Assembly: GCF_003173615.1 (NCBI RefSeq)
Contig: NZ_QGNA01000002.1
Coordinates: forward strand, 1-64,000
Direction of reading: 5' to 3'
From: Falsiroseomonas bella
GTDB lineage: Bacteria > Pseudomonadota > Alphaproteobacteria > Acetobacterales > Acetobacteraceae
DNA length: 64,000 bases
The notes below the pieces were generated by a model that was not told the origin of the DNA, made no database searches, and saw nothing but the letters and a program-made list of their open reading frames with translations. Shown here in pieces: positions 52,733 to 62,245 of this stretch. Position 1 is the stretch's first letter; each line of letters opens with the position of its first letter. The position numbers and the translations under genes are program-made.

Positions 52733-54616
52733 TCACCCCTCCGTGGGGTGGAAGTGCCCATGGATCTTCCGCGCCACCGCCGGCCCGATGCCCGGCGCCT
52801 TCTCCAGGTCCTGGAGCGCCGCGTTCCGCACCCCGCGCGCCGAGCCGAAATGATTGAGAAGCTTACGTTTCAGCGCGCTTCCCACGCCCGGGATCTCGTC
52901 CAGCTCGCTGCGGGTGATCGCCTTGCTCCGGCCGGCCCGGTGGGAGGCGATGGCGAAGCGATGCGCCTCGTCCCGCAGGCGTTGCAGGTAGTAGAGCACG
53001 GCATCCCGCGGCGGCAGCTGGAAGGGCGGCTTGCCGGTCTGGTGGAACCATTCGCGGCCGGCATCGCGGTCCGGGCCCTTGGCGATGGCGACCAGCGGGA
53101 TGTCGTGCAGCCCCATCTCGTTCAGGATCTCGCGCGCGGCGGAAAGCTGGCCGGCGCCGCCGTCAATCAGCACGAGGTCGGGCCAGGTGCCGCTCTCCCG
53201 CCCCGGGTCTTCCTTGAGCGCGCGGCCAAAGCGGCGGTCGAAGACCTCCCGCATCATGGCGAAGTCGTCCCCCGGCTTCGCCTCCCGGATGCCGTATTTG
53301 CGGTAGTGCTGCTTCAGGAAGCCCGCGGGCCCGGCCACCACCATCACGCCATAGGCGTTGGTGCCCATGATGTGGCTGTTGTCATACACCTCGATGCGCT
53401 CGGGCGTGTCGGGCAGGTCGAACAGCCGCGCCACGCCGGTCAGCAGCTCGGACTGCGCCGCGCCCTCGGCCATGCGGCGCTCGATCGCCTCCCGGGCATT
53501 GGTCGCGGCGTGCTCCACGGCGGCGCGCTTGTCGCCGCGCTGCGGGCGGTGGATCTCCACCTTGCGCCCCGCCTTGATCGCCAGCGCATCGGCCAGGATC
53601 GCGGCGTCCTTGGGGTCGTGGCTGACCAGGACCAGAGGCGGCGGCGGCAGGTCGTCATAGAGCTGGGCCAGGAAGGCGCCGAGGATCTCCTCCGGCGCCT
53701 GCTCGGTCTTCGCATGCGTCAGGAAATACGGCCGGTTGCCGTTGTTCCGGCCGCCCCGGAAGAAGAAGACCTGCACGCAGGACTGGCCGGCCATCTGGTG
53801 CAGCGCGACCACGTCGGCATCGCCGACGCCGTCGAGGTTCACGCGGTCGCGGCCCTGCACATGCGTCAGGCCGCGGATGCGGTCGCGCAGGGACGCGGCG
53901 CGCTCGAATTCCAGCTTCTCCGCCGCCGCCTCCATCTCGGCCGCGAGGCGCTTCTGGATGCTCGGCGTGCCGCCGTTCAGGAACTCCTTCGCCTCCTTCA
54001 CCAGCCCGGCATAGTCGGCCTCGCTGATCCGCTTCACGCAGGGGGCGGAGCAGCGCTTGATCTGGAACAGCAGGCAGGGTCGGGTCCGGCTGTCGAACAC
54101 CGTGTCGCGGCAGGATCGCAGCAGGAACACGCGCTGCAGCGCCGTCAGGGTCTGGTTGACCGCCCAGGCCGAGGCGAAGGGGCCCCAGTAGCTCGACCCC
54201 TTGCGTCGCTCGCCGCGATGCTTGGCGATCTGCGGATAGGGGTGGTCCTCATGCAGGACCAGCCACGGATAGGATTTGTCGTCGCGCAGGACGATGTTGA
54301 AGCGCGGCCGCAGGCGCTTGATCAGGTTGGCTTCCAGCAGCAGCGCCTCGGCCTCGCTGGCGGTGGTGACGACCTCCAGGCTGCGGGTCTCATACACCAT
54401 GCGGCGCAGCCGCTCCGGCAACTGCCCGACCCGGGTATAGGCGGCGACGCGGCGGCGCAGGCTGCGCGCCTTGCCGACATAGAGCGCATCGCCCTTCGCA
54501 TCGAGCATGCGGTAGACGCCCGGCGTCAGCGGCAGGGTGGGCAGCGCCGCCTCGAGTGCGGCGAGGCCGCGCATGACCGGGGCGGCTTGCCCCGGCGGGT
54601 CAGTCTCGCAAGTCAT
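52733..54616 (-). CDS. uvrC: Excinuclease ABC subunit C
   Basis: Makes both incisions in nucleotide excision repair. 627 residues: GIY-YIG domain ([20 protein letters not shown], about 30-50), UVR domain for UvrB contact ([20 protein letters not shown]), RNase H-like nuclease ([29 protein letters not shown]) and tandem helix-hairpin-helix ([37 protein letters not shown]). Start MTCETDPPG chosen; the frame is open 36 codons further upstream. First gene of uvrC-pgsA-lipoprotein-moaD-moaE. Confidence 0.96.
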   Translation of the reverse strand: MTCETDPPGQAAPVMRGLAALEAALPTLPLTPGVYRMLDAKGDALYVGKARSLRRRVAAYTRVGQLPERLRRMVYETRSLEVVTTASEAEALLLEANLIKRLRPRFNIVLRDDKSYPWLVLHEDHPYPQIAKHRGERRKGSSYWGPFASAWAVNQTLTALQRVFLLRSCRDTVFDSRTRPCLLFQIKRCSAPCVKRISEADYAGLVKEAKEFLNGGTPSIQKRLAAEMEAAAEKLEFERAASLRDRIRGLTHVQGRDRVNLDGVGDADVVALHQMAGQSCVQVFFFRGGRNNGNRPYFLTHAKTEQAPEEILGAFLAQLYDDLPPPPLVLVSHDPKDAAILADALAIKAGRKVEIHRPQRGDKRAAVEHAATNAREAIERRMAEGAAQSELLTGVARLFDLPDTPERIEVYDNSHIMGTNAYGVMVVAGPAGFLKQHYRKYGIREAKPGDDFAMMREVFDRRFGRALKEDPGRESGTWPDLVLIDGGAGQLSAAREILNEMGLHDIPLVAIAKGPDRDAGREWFHQTGKPPFQLPPRDAVLYYLQRLRDEAHRFAIASHRAGRSKAITRSELDEIPGVGSALKRKLLNHFGSARGVRNAALQDLEKAPGIGPAVARKIHGHFHPTEG

Positions 54617-54671
54617 GCGTGCAGGATATGGTGGCGCTGCGCGTCGGCCGGCAGGCGCAGTCGAGCAGGCG

Positions 54672-54796
54672 TTGTCCACCGAAACTGTGGACAAGTCTGT
54701 GGGCGACAGGGTTGCAAACCCCACGAAGTGGCTGTCATCCGCCGCACAGTCCGTGCTGCATTATTTTTGGGCATATTTCTTAACGTATTGATCTTT
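54672..54796. promoter_or_regulatory. Paired DnaA-box-like sites plus AT-rich stretch upstream of uvrC
   Basis: TTGTCCACC (54672-54680) and TGTGGACAA (54686-54694) are inverted and 5 nt apart; a third, poorer match TGTGGGCGA follows at 54698-54706. About 55 bp further on is a markedly AT-rich tract (54761-54796). This could be a DnaA-regulated promoter or an origin-like site. Confidence 0.4.
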
Positions 54797-54882
54797 GGCC
54801 AGAAACTTCAGAGAGCCCCTGCTGCATGGGGATTCGCGCCTGGCAAGAGGCTACGGGGCCGGCAAATCTCACGGCCGCGTCA

Positions 54883-55314
54883 TCACGGTGGAAAATTCGC
54901 GCTCCCCCCCGCCAAGTCGTTCTCTTGTCTGCGCCTTTCCACCACCACCCCGACCGCGGAGACATCCGAGAAAGCCTCCGGCTTCTCAACCGTCACGCGT
55001 GCGCGTTCTACCCGTGCATCCTGCAACGCGGCGGCGGCGATGCGCTCGGCAAGGGTCTCCACCAGCAGGACATGTCCGGTCGCGACGACGGCGCGCGCCA
55101 GCTCGACCAGGCGCTGATAGTCCACCACGCGCCGAAAGTCGTCCGGCCCAACCCCGGCCGGCGCCGCCTCATCGCGCACCAGCAGTTCCACGTCCAGCCG
55201 GATGCGCTGCGGCGCCGCCTTCTCATGCGGATGGATGCCGAGGCGCGCCATCAGCTCCAGCCCGCGCAGGAAGACCACGCGGCGGCCACGCTCGGCATCG
55301 GGGGCATACATCAT
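54883..55314 (-). CDS. folB: Dihydroneopterin aldolase
   Basis: 143 residues, folate synthesis: converts 7,8-dihydroneopterin to 6-hydroxymethyl-dihydropterin. Motifs: VVFLRGLELMARLGIHPHEK, then FRRVVDYQRLVELARAVVAT, HVLLVETLAERIAAAALQDA and a final ARVTVEKPEAFSDVSAVGV. ATG at 55314 or the following ATG at 55311. Its start overlaps the upstream SDR stop by 4 nt. Confidence 0.93.
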   Translation of the reverse strand: MMYAPDAERGRRVVFLRGLELMARLGIHPHEKAAPQRIRLDVELLVRDEAAPAGVGPDDFRRVVDYQRLVELARAVVATGHVLLVETLAERIAAAALQDARVERARVTVEKPEAFSDVSAVGVVVERRRQENDLAGGSANFPP

Positions 55315-56087
55315 TCGACCATGTCCATCGGGTCGCGCACCGGCGCCCATTGCAGGTGCTGTCCGCCATCCAGCGCGATCATCTGCCCGGTCATCGAGGG
55401 CAGCGCCAGGATGGCGAGCAGCGCCGCCGCCACCTCCTCCGGCGAGGTGCCGCGGCGCAGCGGCACGGAGCCCGATTGCCGCTCGAACTGCTCGGCGCTC
55501 TGGCGGGGGGAGGGCAGGGCTGGCCCGGGCCCGATCCCGTTCACCCGGATGCGCGGCGCCAGCGCCAGGGCGAGCGTCTGGGTCAGCGTCCAGAGCGCCG
55601 CCTTGGAGACGGTGTAGGAGACGAAATGCGGCGTCAGCGACCAGACGCGCTGGTCCAGCAGGTTCACGACCACGCCCTCGCGGCCGCGCGGCAGCGCCTT
55701 CGCCATGGCCTGGGCCAGCACGAAGGGGGCGCGCAGGTTCGGCTCCAAGTGGCGGTCCCAGCTCTCCCGCGTCGCGTCGTCCCACTCGTCCCGCTCGAAG
55801 GTGGAGGCGTTGTTCACCAGCACCCCGACCGGGCCGAGCGCCGCTTCCGCCGCCGGGACCAGCCGCTCCACCTCCGCCTCCTTCGCCAGGTCCGCCTGCA
55901 GCGTGACAACGCGGCGGCCGCGGGCGCGGATCTCGGCCGCGGTTTCCGCCGCCTCCGCGGCGCTGGCGGCGTAGTGCAGGGCGATGTCGAAGCCGGAATC
56001 GGCCAGGGCGAGTGCCATGGCGCGGCCGAGGCGCTTCGCGCCCCCGGTGACGAGCGCGGCGCGGGGGATTGTGTCGGGGATGGTCAT
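55311..56087 (-). CDS. SDR reductase, FolM/pteridine reductase-like
   Basis: 258 residues. The cofactor motif is ALVTGGAKRLGRAMALALAD, i.e. the TGX3RXG signature of pteridine reductases (PTR1, FolM). Also NNASTFERDEWDD, a DQRVWSLTPHFVSYTVSKAA stretch with Tyr-x3-Lys, and NGIGPGPALP. FolM-type enzymes reduce dihydrofolate or dihydromonapterin. Coupling to folB by ATGA overlap supports a pterin role. No folK is seen downstream. Confidence 0.85.
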   Translation of the reverse strand: MTIPDTIPRAALVTGGAKRLGRAMALALADSGFDIALHYAASAAEAAETAAEIRARGRRVVTLQADLAKEAEVERLVPAAEAALGPVGVLVNNASTFERDEWDDATRESWDRHLEPNLRAPFVLAQAMAKALPRGREGVVVNLLDQRVWSLTPHFVSYTVSKAALWTLTQTLALALAPRIRVNGIGPGPALPSPRQSAEQFERQSGSVPLRRGTSPEEVAAALLAILALPSMTGQMIALDGGQHLQWAPVRDPMDMVE

Positions 56088-56137
56088 GGCCGCGCGCAGA
56101 TGGGGGCGTCCGCCGCCTCTGCCTATGGGCTCCGCGG

Positions 56138-57268
56138 TCAGGCGGCCTGCCGTGCGGCCAGCCGCATCAGGCGCCGAAAATTGCCGCTCCAGAGCAGCCC
56201 GATCTCCCGCGCGCCATAGCCGCGCCGGTGCAGCTCCGCCGTGACGGCGCGGGAGCGTGCGGCATCCGGCCAGTCGCTGAGCCAGCCGCCGCCGTCGAAA
56301 TCCGAGGACAGGCCGACATGGTCGATCCCGATCCGGCGCACCGCATGGTCCACATGGTCCACATAGTCGGCGACGCTCGCCGCCTGGCCGGCCCCGTTGC
56401 CCGGCATGGCGCGCAGGAAGCTGGAGACGGCGGTGATCTGGATCAGCCCGCCGACCGCCTTCAGCGCATCGAGCTGCGCGTCGTCCAGGTTGCGCGGATG
56501 CGGCCGCAGCGCGGCGCAGCAGGCATGGGTCGCGACGACCGGCGTGCGGGAGGCCTCGGCCGCCTGCAGCATGGCGGCGCGGGAGGCGTGGCTGACATCC
56601 ACCAGCAGGCCGACGCGGTTCATCTCCGCGATGGCCGCGCGGCCGAGCGCGGAAAGCCCGCCATGCCGCTCCGGCCCGTCGCCGAGGTCCTTGCGCGGGA
56701 TGGCGCTGTCGGCCAGCAGGTTGTGCCCGTTATGGGTGAGGGTGACGTAGATCGCGCCCATCCGGCGCCAGTCGGCGAGCCGCGCGAGATCCTCGCCCAT
56801 CGCGTAGCCGTTCTCGACGGCCGAGAGCACGGCGAGCTTGCCCTCGGCCTTGGCCGCCTCCAGCGCGGGCGCATCGGCGCAGAAGGCGCGGTCGCCGCCG
56901 GCGGTGCCGGCGATGTGGCGCAGCATCGCCTCGGCCCGCGCCGCGGCGGCGTCATGCCCCTCGGCGGTCAGCGGCCCCTGCGGGACATAGGCGATGAACA
57001 CCACCGCCCCGAGCCCGCCGCGGCGCATCTTGCCGAAATCCACATGCCGCTTCGTCTCCCCCGACGGATCGGGCGGATCGGGCCAGGGGATGTCCACATG
57101 GGTGTCGAGGGTGAGGGTCTGCGCGTGTATCCGCGCGGCATCGTCGGTCTCGGGCACGGGCGCGGGATTCTCCTCGGCGGCGAGGCTGCGGTGGGGCGCC
57201 GCCAGCGTCAACCGGCCCAACCCTCCCATGGTGATGACTTGTCCGCGCCGGAGCCGGGACGCCATCAT
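56138..57268 (-). CDS. Membrane dipeptidase (renal dipeptidase, M19 family)
   Basis: 376 residues. M19 metal-binding features: LTLDTHVDIPWPDP (His-x-Asp), the bridging Glu in AVLSAVENGYAM, and the two histidines in VDVSHASRAAMLQAAE and VVATHACCAALRPHPRN; then DHVGLSSDFDGGGW. Zn-dependent hydrolysis of L-D dipeptides or beta-lactams is the family activity; the substrate here is open. A GTG start further upstream (57310) is possible, but MMASRLRRGQ looks like the N-terminus. No clear signal peptide. Confidence 0.88.
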   Translation of the reverse strand: MMASRLRRGQVITMGGLGRLTLAAPHRSLAAEENPAPVPETDDAARIHAQTLTLDTHVDIPWPDPPDPSGETKRHVDFGKMRRGGLGAVVFIAYVPQGPLTAEGHDAAAARAEAMLRHIAGTAGGDRAFCADAPALEAAKAEGKLAVLSAVENGYAMGEDLARLADWRRMGAIYVTLTHNGHNLLADSAIPRKDLGDGPERHGGLSALGRAAIAEMNRVGLLVDVSHASRAAMLQAAEASRTPVVATHACCAALRPHPRNLDDAQLDALKAVGGLIQITAVSSFLRAMPGNGAGQAASVADYVDHVDHAVRRIGIDHVGLSSDFDGGGWLSDWPDAARSRAVTAELHRRGYGAREIGLLWSGNFRRLMRLAARQAA

Positions 57269-57336
57269 CGTTCCGTCATATGGCCCGGCCGCCTGAGCCT
57301 GGCAGGCCACGGCCGGAAGGAAGACAGGAGAGCGCC

Positions 57337-57765
57337 ATGCGCGACCGGCCCCTCGCCGACATGCTGCTGCACCGGCGGGATCCCGTCACGCTCGGACCCG
57401 AGGCGACGGTCCAGGAGGCCTGCCGCGTCATGCGGGCCCACCGCATCGGCTGCGTGCTGGTGACCGACCCGGAAGGCCGGCTGCTCGGTATCTTCACCGG
57501 GCGCGACGCCATCTGCCGCATCGGCGCCGAATGCCTTCCTCCGGCGCGCACCAGGCTCGCTGACGCCATGACGCCGCGCCCCGTCACGCTGCAGCCCGGC
57601 GCCGGCGCGCTGGAGGCGCTGCGCCTGATGCAGGATGGCGGCTTCCGCCACCTGCCGGTGGCGGAGGATGGAAGGGTGGTCGGGGTGGTGTCCCGCGGGG
57701 ATTTCCGCGCCATGGACCACGCCCGGCTGAACGAGGAGAACGGCTTCTGGGAGATGCTGCGCTGA
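57337..57765 (+). CDS. CBS-pair domain protein
   Basis: 142 residues made of two CBS motifs: DPVTLGPEATVQEACRVMRA with HRIGCVLVTDPEGRLLGIFT, and PRPVTLQPGAGALEALRLMQ with GGFRHLPVAEDGRVVGVVS. The start follows a good GGAGAG ribosome site. CBS pairs bind adenine nucleotides and usually regulate partners; no partner is evident. Divergent from the dipeptidase gene. Confidence 0.9.
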   Translation: MRDRPLADMLLHRRDPVTLGPEATVQEACRVMRAHRIGCVLVTDPEGRLLGIFTGRDAICRIGAECLPPARTRLADAMTPRPVTLQPGAGALEALRLMQDGGFRHLPVAEDGRVVGVVSRGDFRAMDHARLNEENGFWEMLR

Positions 57766-57935
57766 GCGACCCGGCGGCTCGGGTGCTCCCGGACCGGTGA
57801 CACAGGTGACAGGCGGATTGAAGTTTTGTGAGGTTGAGACTTGCAGCGGACCTCGCGCGTCCCCATCCCAGTGAAACGGCGCGGCGGGCGCCGTCTCTGT
57901 GTCGTCAACCGATCTGCAACGGGAGTTGGCCTGGG

Positions 57936-58286
57936 ATGTCGCATGTCGTCGTGCAGCCTGCGGTGAGGGCCGAGTCCGGCCACGTCATGGCGGCGGTCGC
58001 CGAACTCGCCGAAGGCGGCCTGGCGGAACGTATGCGCCTCGACGCCGCGGCGCGCGTGCTGGTCACTGCCCGCCGCATGCTGCGGATCGCCCCGCACCAG
58101 GCCGCAGCCGGCCAGGCGGCCGAGGTGGTGCTGCGCGTCGCCCGCTTCTGGGATCCCGCCGCGACCACGGCGGCGGAGCATGTCGAGGCGCTCGCCCCGG
58201 CCGATCTCGATGCCTTCCTCGCGGCCGCCCCGCGCTGGGCGGCCTCGGTGCGCGACGCCGCCCGCCCGGAGCGCCGCGCGGCCTGA
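57936..58286 (+). CDS. Hypothetical helical protein, 116 residues
   Basis: Starts MSHVVVQPAVRAESGHVMAA after GGGAG. Alanine-rich helices (AARVLVTARRMLRIAPHQAA, EHVEALAPADLDAFLAAAPR) suggest an all-helical cytoplasmic protein. No family recognised. An in-frame start 36 codons upstream (57828) exists but is less likely. The 170 bp before it (57766-57935) shows no gene. Confidence 0.6.
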   Translation: MSHVVVQPAVRAESGHVMAAVAELAEGGLAERMRLDAAARVLVTARRMLRIAPHQAAAGQAAEVVLRVARFWDPAATTAAEHVEALAPADLDAFLAAAPRWAASVRDAARPERRAA

Positions 58287-58311
58287 GGCCCCGCGCCGTT
58301 GTCGTGACCTG

Positions 58312-58383
58312 CGCCCGCCAACGGCGGGCGAGGCCGCGGACGCGGTCCGGCGCCCATGCCGCGAAGCCAAGGGCCGGAGGGCC
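58312..58383 (+). repeat. Structured intergenic element, copy B
   Basis: CGCCCGCC/AAC/GGCGGGCG (58312-58330), GAGG leading into GGCCGCG/GA/CGCGG(T)CC (58332-58348, one bulged T), a linker, then AGCCAA (58365-58370) and GGCC/GGAG/GGCC (58372-58383). It lies between the convergent hypothetical gene and pdxJ. Confidence 0.6.
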
Positions 58384-58446
58384 GCCGGCCATCGAGATGC
58401 CTTTCCGTGTCCGCGGAAAGGCTCCCTGATATGTCGCTTCGAGCGA

Positions 58447-59178
58447 TCAGCCCCCGCGGTGGCGCTCGATCAGCGCCTTCATCCGCCGCACCGCGGCCGG
58501 CAGGCCGGTGAACACGGCCTGGCCGACCAGGAAGTGGCCGATCGAGACCTCGGAGACTTCCCGGATGCGTGCGATCCCGGCGATCGTCTCAAAGCCGAGG
58601 CCGTGGCCGGCGTGGCAATCCAGCCCCGCCGCGGCGGCGGCCCTGGCGCCCTCCTGTAGCCGGCGCAGATGCGCGGGCCGTTCGGACGCCGCCGCATCCG
58701 CATAGGCGCCGGTGTGCAGCTCGATCGCATGGGCGCCGAGCGCGGCCGCCGCCGCGATCTGCGCCGCGTCCGCTTCCACGAAGATCGAGCTGCGGATGCC
58801 GGCGGCGTTGAGCCGGCGGATCGCCTCCGCCAGGAACGGGCCGGCGCGCAGCACGTCCAGGCCGCCCTCGGTGGTCAGTTCGGCGCGCTTTTCCGGCACG
58901 ATGCAGCAATCGGCGGGCTTCAGGCGCTCGGCGACGGCGACCATCTCCTCGGTCGCGGCCATCTCCAGGTTCAGCGGCGCGGCGATGGCGGCGCGGATGC
59001 GCTCCACGTCCTGGTCGCGGATGTGGCGGCGATCCTCCCGCAGATGGACGGTGATGCCGTCGGCGCCGGCCGCCAGCACCGCCTGGGCCGCCTCCAATGG
59101 ATCGGGATGCGTCCCTCCCCGCGCGTTCCGCAGCGTCGCGACATGATCGATGTTGATCGAAAGCTTGAGCGGGCTCAT
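58447..59178 (-). CDS. pdxJ: Pyridoxine 5'-phosphate synthase
   Basis: 243 residues, TIM barrel; condenses 1-deoxyxylulose-5-phosphate with the PdxA product in the DXP-dependent vitamin B6 pathway. Motifs: [56 protein letters not shown], and HAGHGLGF. Overlaps pdxA by 4 nt. Confidence 0.96.
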   Translation of the reverse strand: MSPLKLSINIDHVATLRNARGGTHPDPLEAAQAVLAAGADGITVHLREDRRHIRDQDVERIRAAIAAPLNLEMAATEEMVAVAERLKPADCCIVPEKRAELTTEGGLDVLRAGPFLAEAIRRLNAAGIRSSIFVEADAAQIAAAAALGAHAIELHTGAYADAAASERPAHLRRLQEGARAAAAAGLDCHAGHGLGFETIAGIARIREVSEVSIGHFLVGQAVFTGLPAAVRRMKALIERHRGG

Positions 59179-60161
59179 GCGGCGGCTCCTTCGGCGCGGT
59201 GGCGGGCCATGTCGGCGGCCATGCGGAGCGCGGCGATCAGGCTGCCGGGATCGGCGAGCCCATTGCCGGCGATGTCGAGCGCGGTGCCGTGGTCCGGGCT
59301 GGTCCGCACGATGGAAAGCCCGAGCGTCACGTTGACTCCCCCATCCATGTCGAGCGTCTTCACCGGGATCAGCGCCTGGTCGTGATACATGCAGAGCGCG
59401 CAGTCATAGGTCGCGCGCGCCCGCGGGGTGAACAGCGTGTCGGCCGGCAGCGGACCTCGGACGGCAATCCCCTGCGCGCGCAGAGCGGCGACGGCGGGGG
59501 CGACGATCTCGATGTCCTCCCGGCCCATGGTGCCGTCCTCCCCGGCATGGGGATTGAGGCCGGCTACGACGAGGCGTGGCGCGGCGATGCCGAAGTCGCG
59601 CCGCAGCGCCTCGGCCACCACCAGCCCCTGGGTGACGATGGCCGCGGTGGTGAGTTCCGCGGCGGCGCGCTTGAGGGAGACGTGGATGGTCACCGGCACC
59701 ACGCGCAGGCCGGGGCAGGCCAGCATCATCACCGGCGGCACGCCGGTCCCGGCCAGTTCGCCGAGGAATTCCGTGTGGCCGGGATGCGGGAAGCCGGCGG
59801 CGGTGAGCACGGATTTCTGGATCGGGTTGGTCACCACCCCGCCCGCGCGCCCCGCCCTGGCGAAGGCGACCGCCTGCTCGATGGCGGCGATGACGGCGGG
59901 CGCGTTGCGCGGGTCGAGCCGGCCCGGGACTGCCGGCGCGGCGAGGCTTAGCGGCAGCACGGGCAGCGCCTCGGGGAAGGCGTCGGCGGCCTGCTCCGGC
60001 CGCTCGATCAGGGCCAGCGGCGCGCCCGGCAGCAGCGCCGGATCGCCGATCAGGAAGAAAACGGGGCCGGCGGCGCGGACGGCCCGCCAGGCGGCGATCG
60101 TGATCTCGGGGCCGATGCCGGCGGGCTCGCCCATGGTCAGGGCGAGGGGAAGCGGGGTCAT
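59175..60161 (-). CDS. pdxA: 4-hydroxythreonine-4-phosphate dehydrogenase
   Basis: 328 residues. Oxidises 4-phosphohydroxy-L-threonine; its product is used by PdxJ. Motifs: [30 protein letters not shown], the metal ligands [13 protein letters not shown] and [19 protein letters not shown], and [20 protein letters not shown]. Co-transcribed with pdxJ; the neighbouring kynureninase-like and other PLP enzymes depend on this pathway's product. Confidence 0.96.
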   Translation of the reverse strand: MTPLPLALTMGEPAGIGPEITIAAWRAVRAAGPVFFLIGDPALLPGAPLALIERPEQAADAFPEALPVLPLSLAAPAVPGRLDPRNAPAVIAAIEQAVAFARAGRAGGVVTNPIQKSVLTAAGFPHPGHTEFLGELAGTGVPPVMMLACPGLRVVPVTIHVSLKRAAAELTTAAIVTQGLVVAEALRRDFGIAAPRLVVAGLNPHAGEDGTMGREDIEIVAPAVAALRAQGIAVRGPLPADTLFTPRARATYDCALCMYHDQALIPVKTLDMDGGVNVTLGLSIVRTSPDHGTALDIAGNGLADPGSLIAALRMAADMARHRAEGAAA

Positions 60162-60194
60162 GGCGTCTGGCGTAGTCCCGGATGGCCGCCCTGG

Positions 60195-61349
60195 CTACAG
60201 GCGCCGCATGCGGCCCAGCAGAGCGTCCACCTCCTCCGCCGTCTGGTGGATCCCGAAGCCGAAGCGCAGCCGCGTCGCCCGCCGGTCCGTGACGATGCCG
60301 GCCGCCGAGAGGCGCGCTTGCCACGTCTCGGCGTCGGGCAGATCGAACGTAAGGAAATTCCCGCGTCGTGCTTCCTCCAGCGGCACCACCAGCGCCGCCG
60401 GGTCGAGCCCCGTTCCGGGGAGCCCCGCGACGAAGCGGCGCTGCAGCGCATGCGCATGGTCGCGCACCATCGCGGTGGTCAGCCCCTGGGCCGCGAACCA
60501 GTCGAGCGCGGCGGAGAGGCGATACAGCCCCGAAGGATCGAAGGTCGCGCCCATGAAGCGCCAACCGTCCTCGGCATAGCCGACCTCGCCCTGCCTGCCG
60601 GCCAGCGCGCCGAAGGCGGCGTACCAACCGGTCGCGCGCGGCCGCGGCAGCCAGCCGGGCGGGCAATGCAGGAAGCAGCATCCCTCGCCGGCCATCGCGT
60701 ATTTGTAGCCGCCCGCCGTGTAGAAGGCCCGGCCTGCAAGCCGCGAGAGATCGACCGGCCGCGCCATGAAGGCGTGGTAGCCATCCAGCACCAGCACGGC
60801 GTTCCCGGCGGCTTCGGCCAGCGCCTCCAGCCCATCCAGCGCGAAGCCGGACGAAAAGAAAACCTCCGAGACCCAGATCAGGTCGAAGCCCCGGCGTGCG
60901 GCCTCCACCAGGCGGTCGCGGCAGGTCGCGTGCGGCGCGGTGGGGATGCGCGTGACCTGCACCAGCCCCTCCTCCTCCAGCCGGGCGAGCTGGCGGGTCA
61001 GGCTGTGGAACTCGGCATCGGTGGTCAGCACGCGCGGCGGGCGCCCCGCCTGCAGGCTCGACAGGATGCGGACCACGAATTCATGCGTGTTCGGCGCGAA
61101 GACCAGCGTGCGCGGATCGGGCAGGCCGAGCTGCGCGGCGACCTTGGCGCGCAGCCCGTCCTGCACCGGGCCGAGGATTTCGTCCCACTTCCCGTCCTGC
61201 AGCCGCGCCGCGGTGTCCCATGCGGCAAGCTGCGCCTCGCGCGTCGCGTCCGGCCAGGGGTGATGGCTATGGGCGGCGAAATGCAGCCGGGCGGGATCGG
61301 CGCCGAGGAAGCGGGAGAACTGTGCGCGGAGGTCGAGCATCGCCCGCAT
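60195..61349 (-). CDS. Aminotransferase class V-fold PLP enzyme, kynureninase-like
   Basis: 384 residues from MRAMLDLRAQFSRFLGAD (a start three codons later, 61340, is also possible). The PLP lysine is in FYTAGGYKYAMAGEGCCFLH, with VLVLDGYHAFMA providing the pyridine-contact Asp. GWRFMGATFDPSGLYRLSAA resembles the kynureninase C-terminal region. Divergence from kynA 52 bp away supports kynureninase, but a related desulfurase- or lyase-type role is possible. Confidence 0.65.
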   Translation of the reverse strand: MRAMLDLRAQFSRFLGADPARLHFAAHSHHPWPDATREAQLAAWDTAARLQDGKWDEILGPVQDGLRAKVAAQLGLPDPRTLVFAPNTHEFVVRILSSLQAGRPPRVLTTDAEFHSLTRQLARLEEEGLVQVTRIPTAPHATCRDRLVEAARRGFDLIWVSEVFFSSGFALDGLEALAEAAGNAVLVLDGYHAFMARPVDLSRLAGRAFYTAGGYKYAMAGEGCCFLHCPPGWLPRPRATGWYAAFGALAGRQGEVGYAEDGWRFMGATFDPSGLYRLSAALDWFAAQGLTTAMVRDHAHALQRRFVAGLPGTGLDPAALVVPLEEARRGNFLTFDLPDAETWQARLSAAGIVTDRRATRLRFGFGIHQTAEEVDALLGRMRRL

Positions 61350-61401
61350 ATGTGCGAGGCCGCCCCGGCCGCCTAGATACGGGTCGGCACAGGAGGCTCC
61401 G

Positions 61402-62238
61402 ATGGCCGAGGACGGGACAGAAGCGACGGCGGGGATCGAGACCGATTTCGCCCGCAAGATGAGCTACGGCGACTATCTCGGCCTGGACCTGATCCTGGGC
61501 GCCCAGAAGCCGCTCTCCGGCCAGCATGACGAGCTGCTCTTCATCACCATCCACCAGGTCCAGGAACTGTGGATGAAGCTGATCCTGCACGAGCTGGAAT
61601 TGGCCATGGCCTGCATCCGGGCGGACACCCTCGGCCCGGCCTTCAAGGCGACGGCGCGGGTCAGCCGCATCCAGAAGCAGATGGTCGAGTCGTGGGAGGT
61701 GCTGACCACCATGACGCCGCATGACTACCTGGCGTTCCGCGCCTCGCTCGGCAGTTCCTCCGGCTTCCAGTCCTGGCAATACCGGCTGCTGGAGATCCGC
61801 ATGGGCGCGCGGGAGGCGCTGTATCTCAAGCCGCACCGTCACCGCCCCGATCTGCACGCGCAGCTCGAGGCCGCCTTCGCCGCGCCCTCGATCTATGACG
61901 AGGCGCTGCGTCTGCTGGCCCGCCGCGGCCTGCCCGTGCCCGATGCCGTGCTGCATCGCGACCTGACGCAGCCCCACGCCCCCGATCCGCAGGTGGAAGC
62001 CGCCTGGGCGGAGGTCTATCGCGACGCCCAGACGCATTTCGACCTGTATGAGCTGGCCGAGGAACTGGTGGACCTGGAGGACGCCTTCCAGACCTGGCGC
62101 TTCCGCCATCTCTCGACCGTGGAGCGCATCATCGGCGGCCGTCCCGGCACGGGCGGCAGTTCCGGCGTCGCCTACCTGCGCACCGCGCTGCAGAAGCGCT
62201 TCTTCCCCGAGCTCTGGAGCGTGCGCGGCAAGCTTTAG
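61402..62238 (+). CDS. kynA: Tryptophan 2,3-dioxygenase
   Basis: 278 residues. Haem enzyme that opens the indole ring to N-formylkynurenine. The substrate pocket motif is HQVQELWMKLILHELELAMA, then SGFQSWQYRLLEIRMG; the proximal haem His is in FRHLSTVERIIGG; and GTGGSSGVAYLR contacts substrate. Length matches bacterial tetrameric enzymes. A formamidase is not obvious nearby. Confidence 0.96.
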   Translation: MAEDGTEATAGIETDFARKMSYGDYLGLDLILGAQKPLSGQHDELLFITIHQVQELWMKLILHELELAMACIRADTLGPAFKATARVSRIQKQMVESWEVLTTMTPHDYLAFRASLGSSSGFQSWQYRLLEIRMGAREALYLKPHRHRPDLHAQLEAAFAAPSIYDEALRLLARRGLPVPDAVLHRDLTQPHAPDPQVEAAWAEVYRDAQTHFDLYELAEELVDLEDAFQTWRFRHLSTVERIIGGRPGTGGSSGVAYLRTALQKRFFPELWSVRGKL

Positions 62239-62245
62239 CGGCGGG

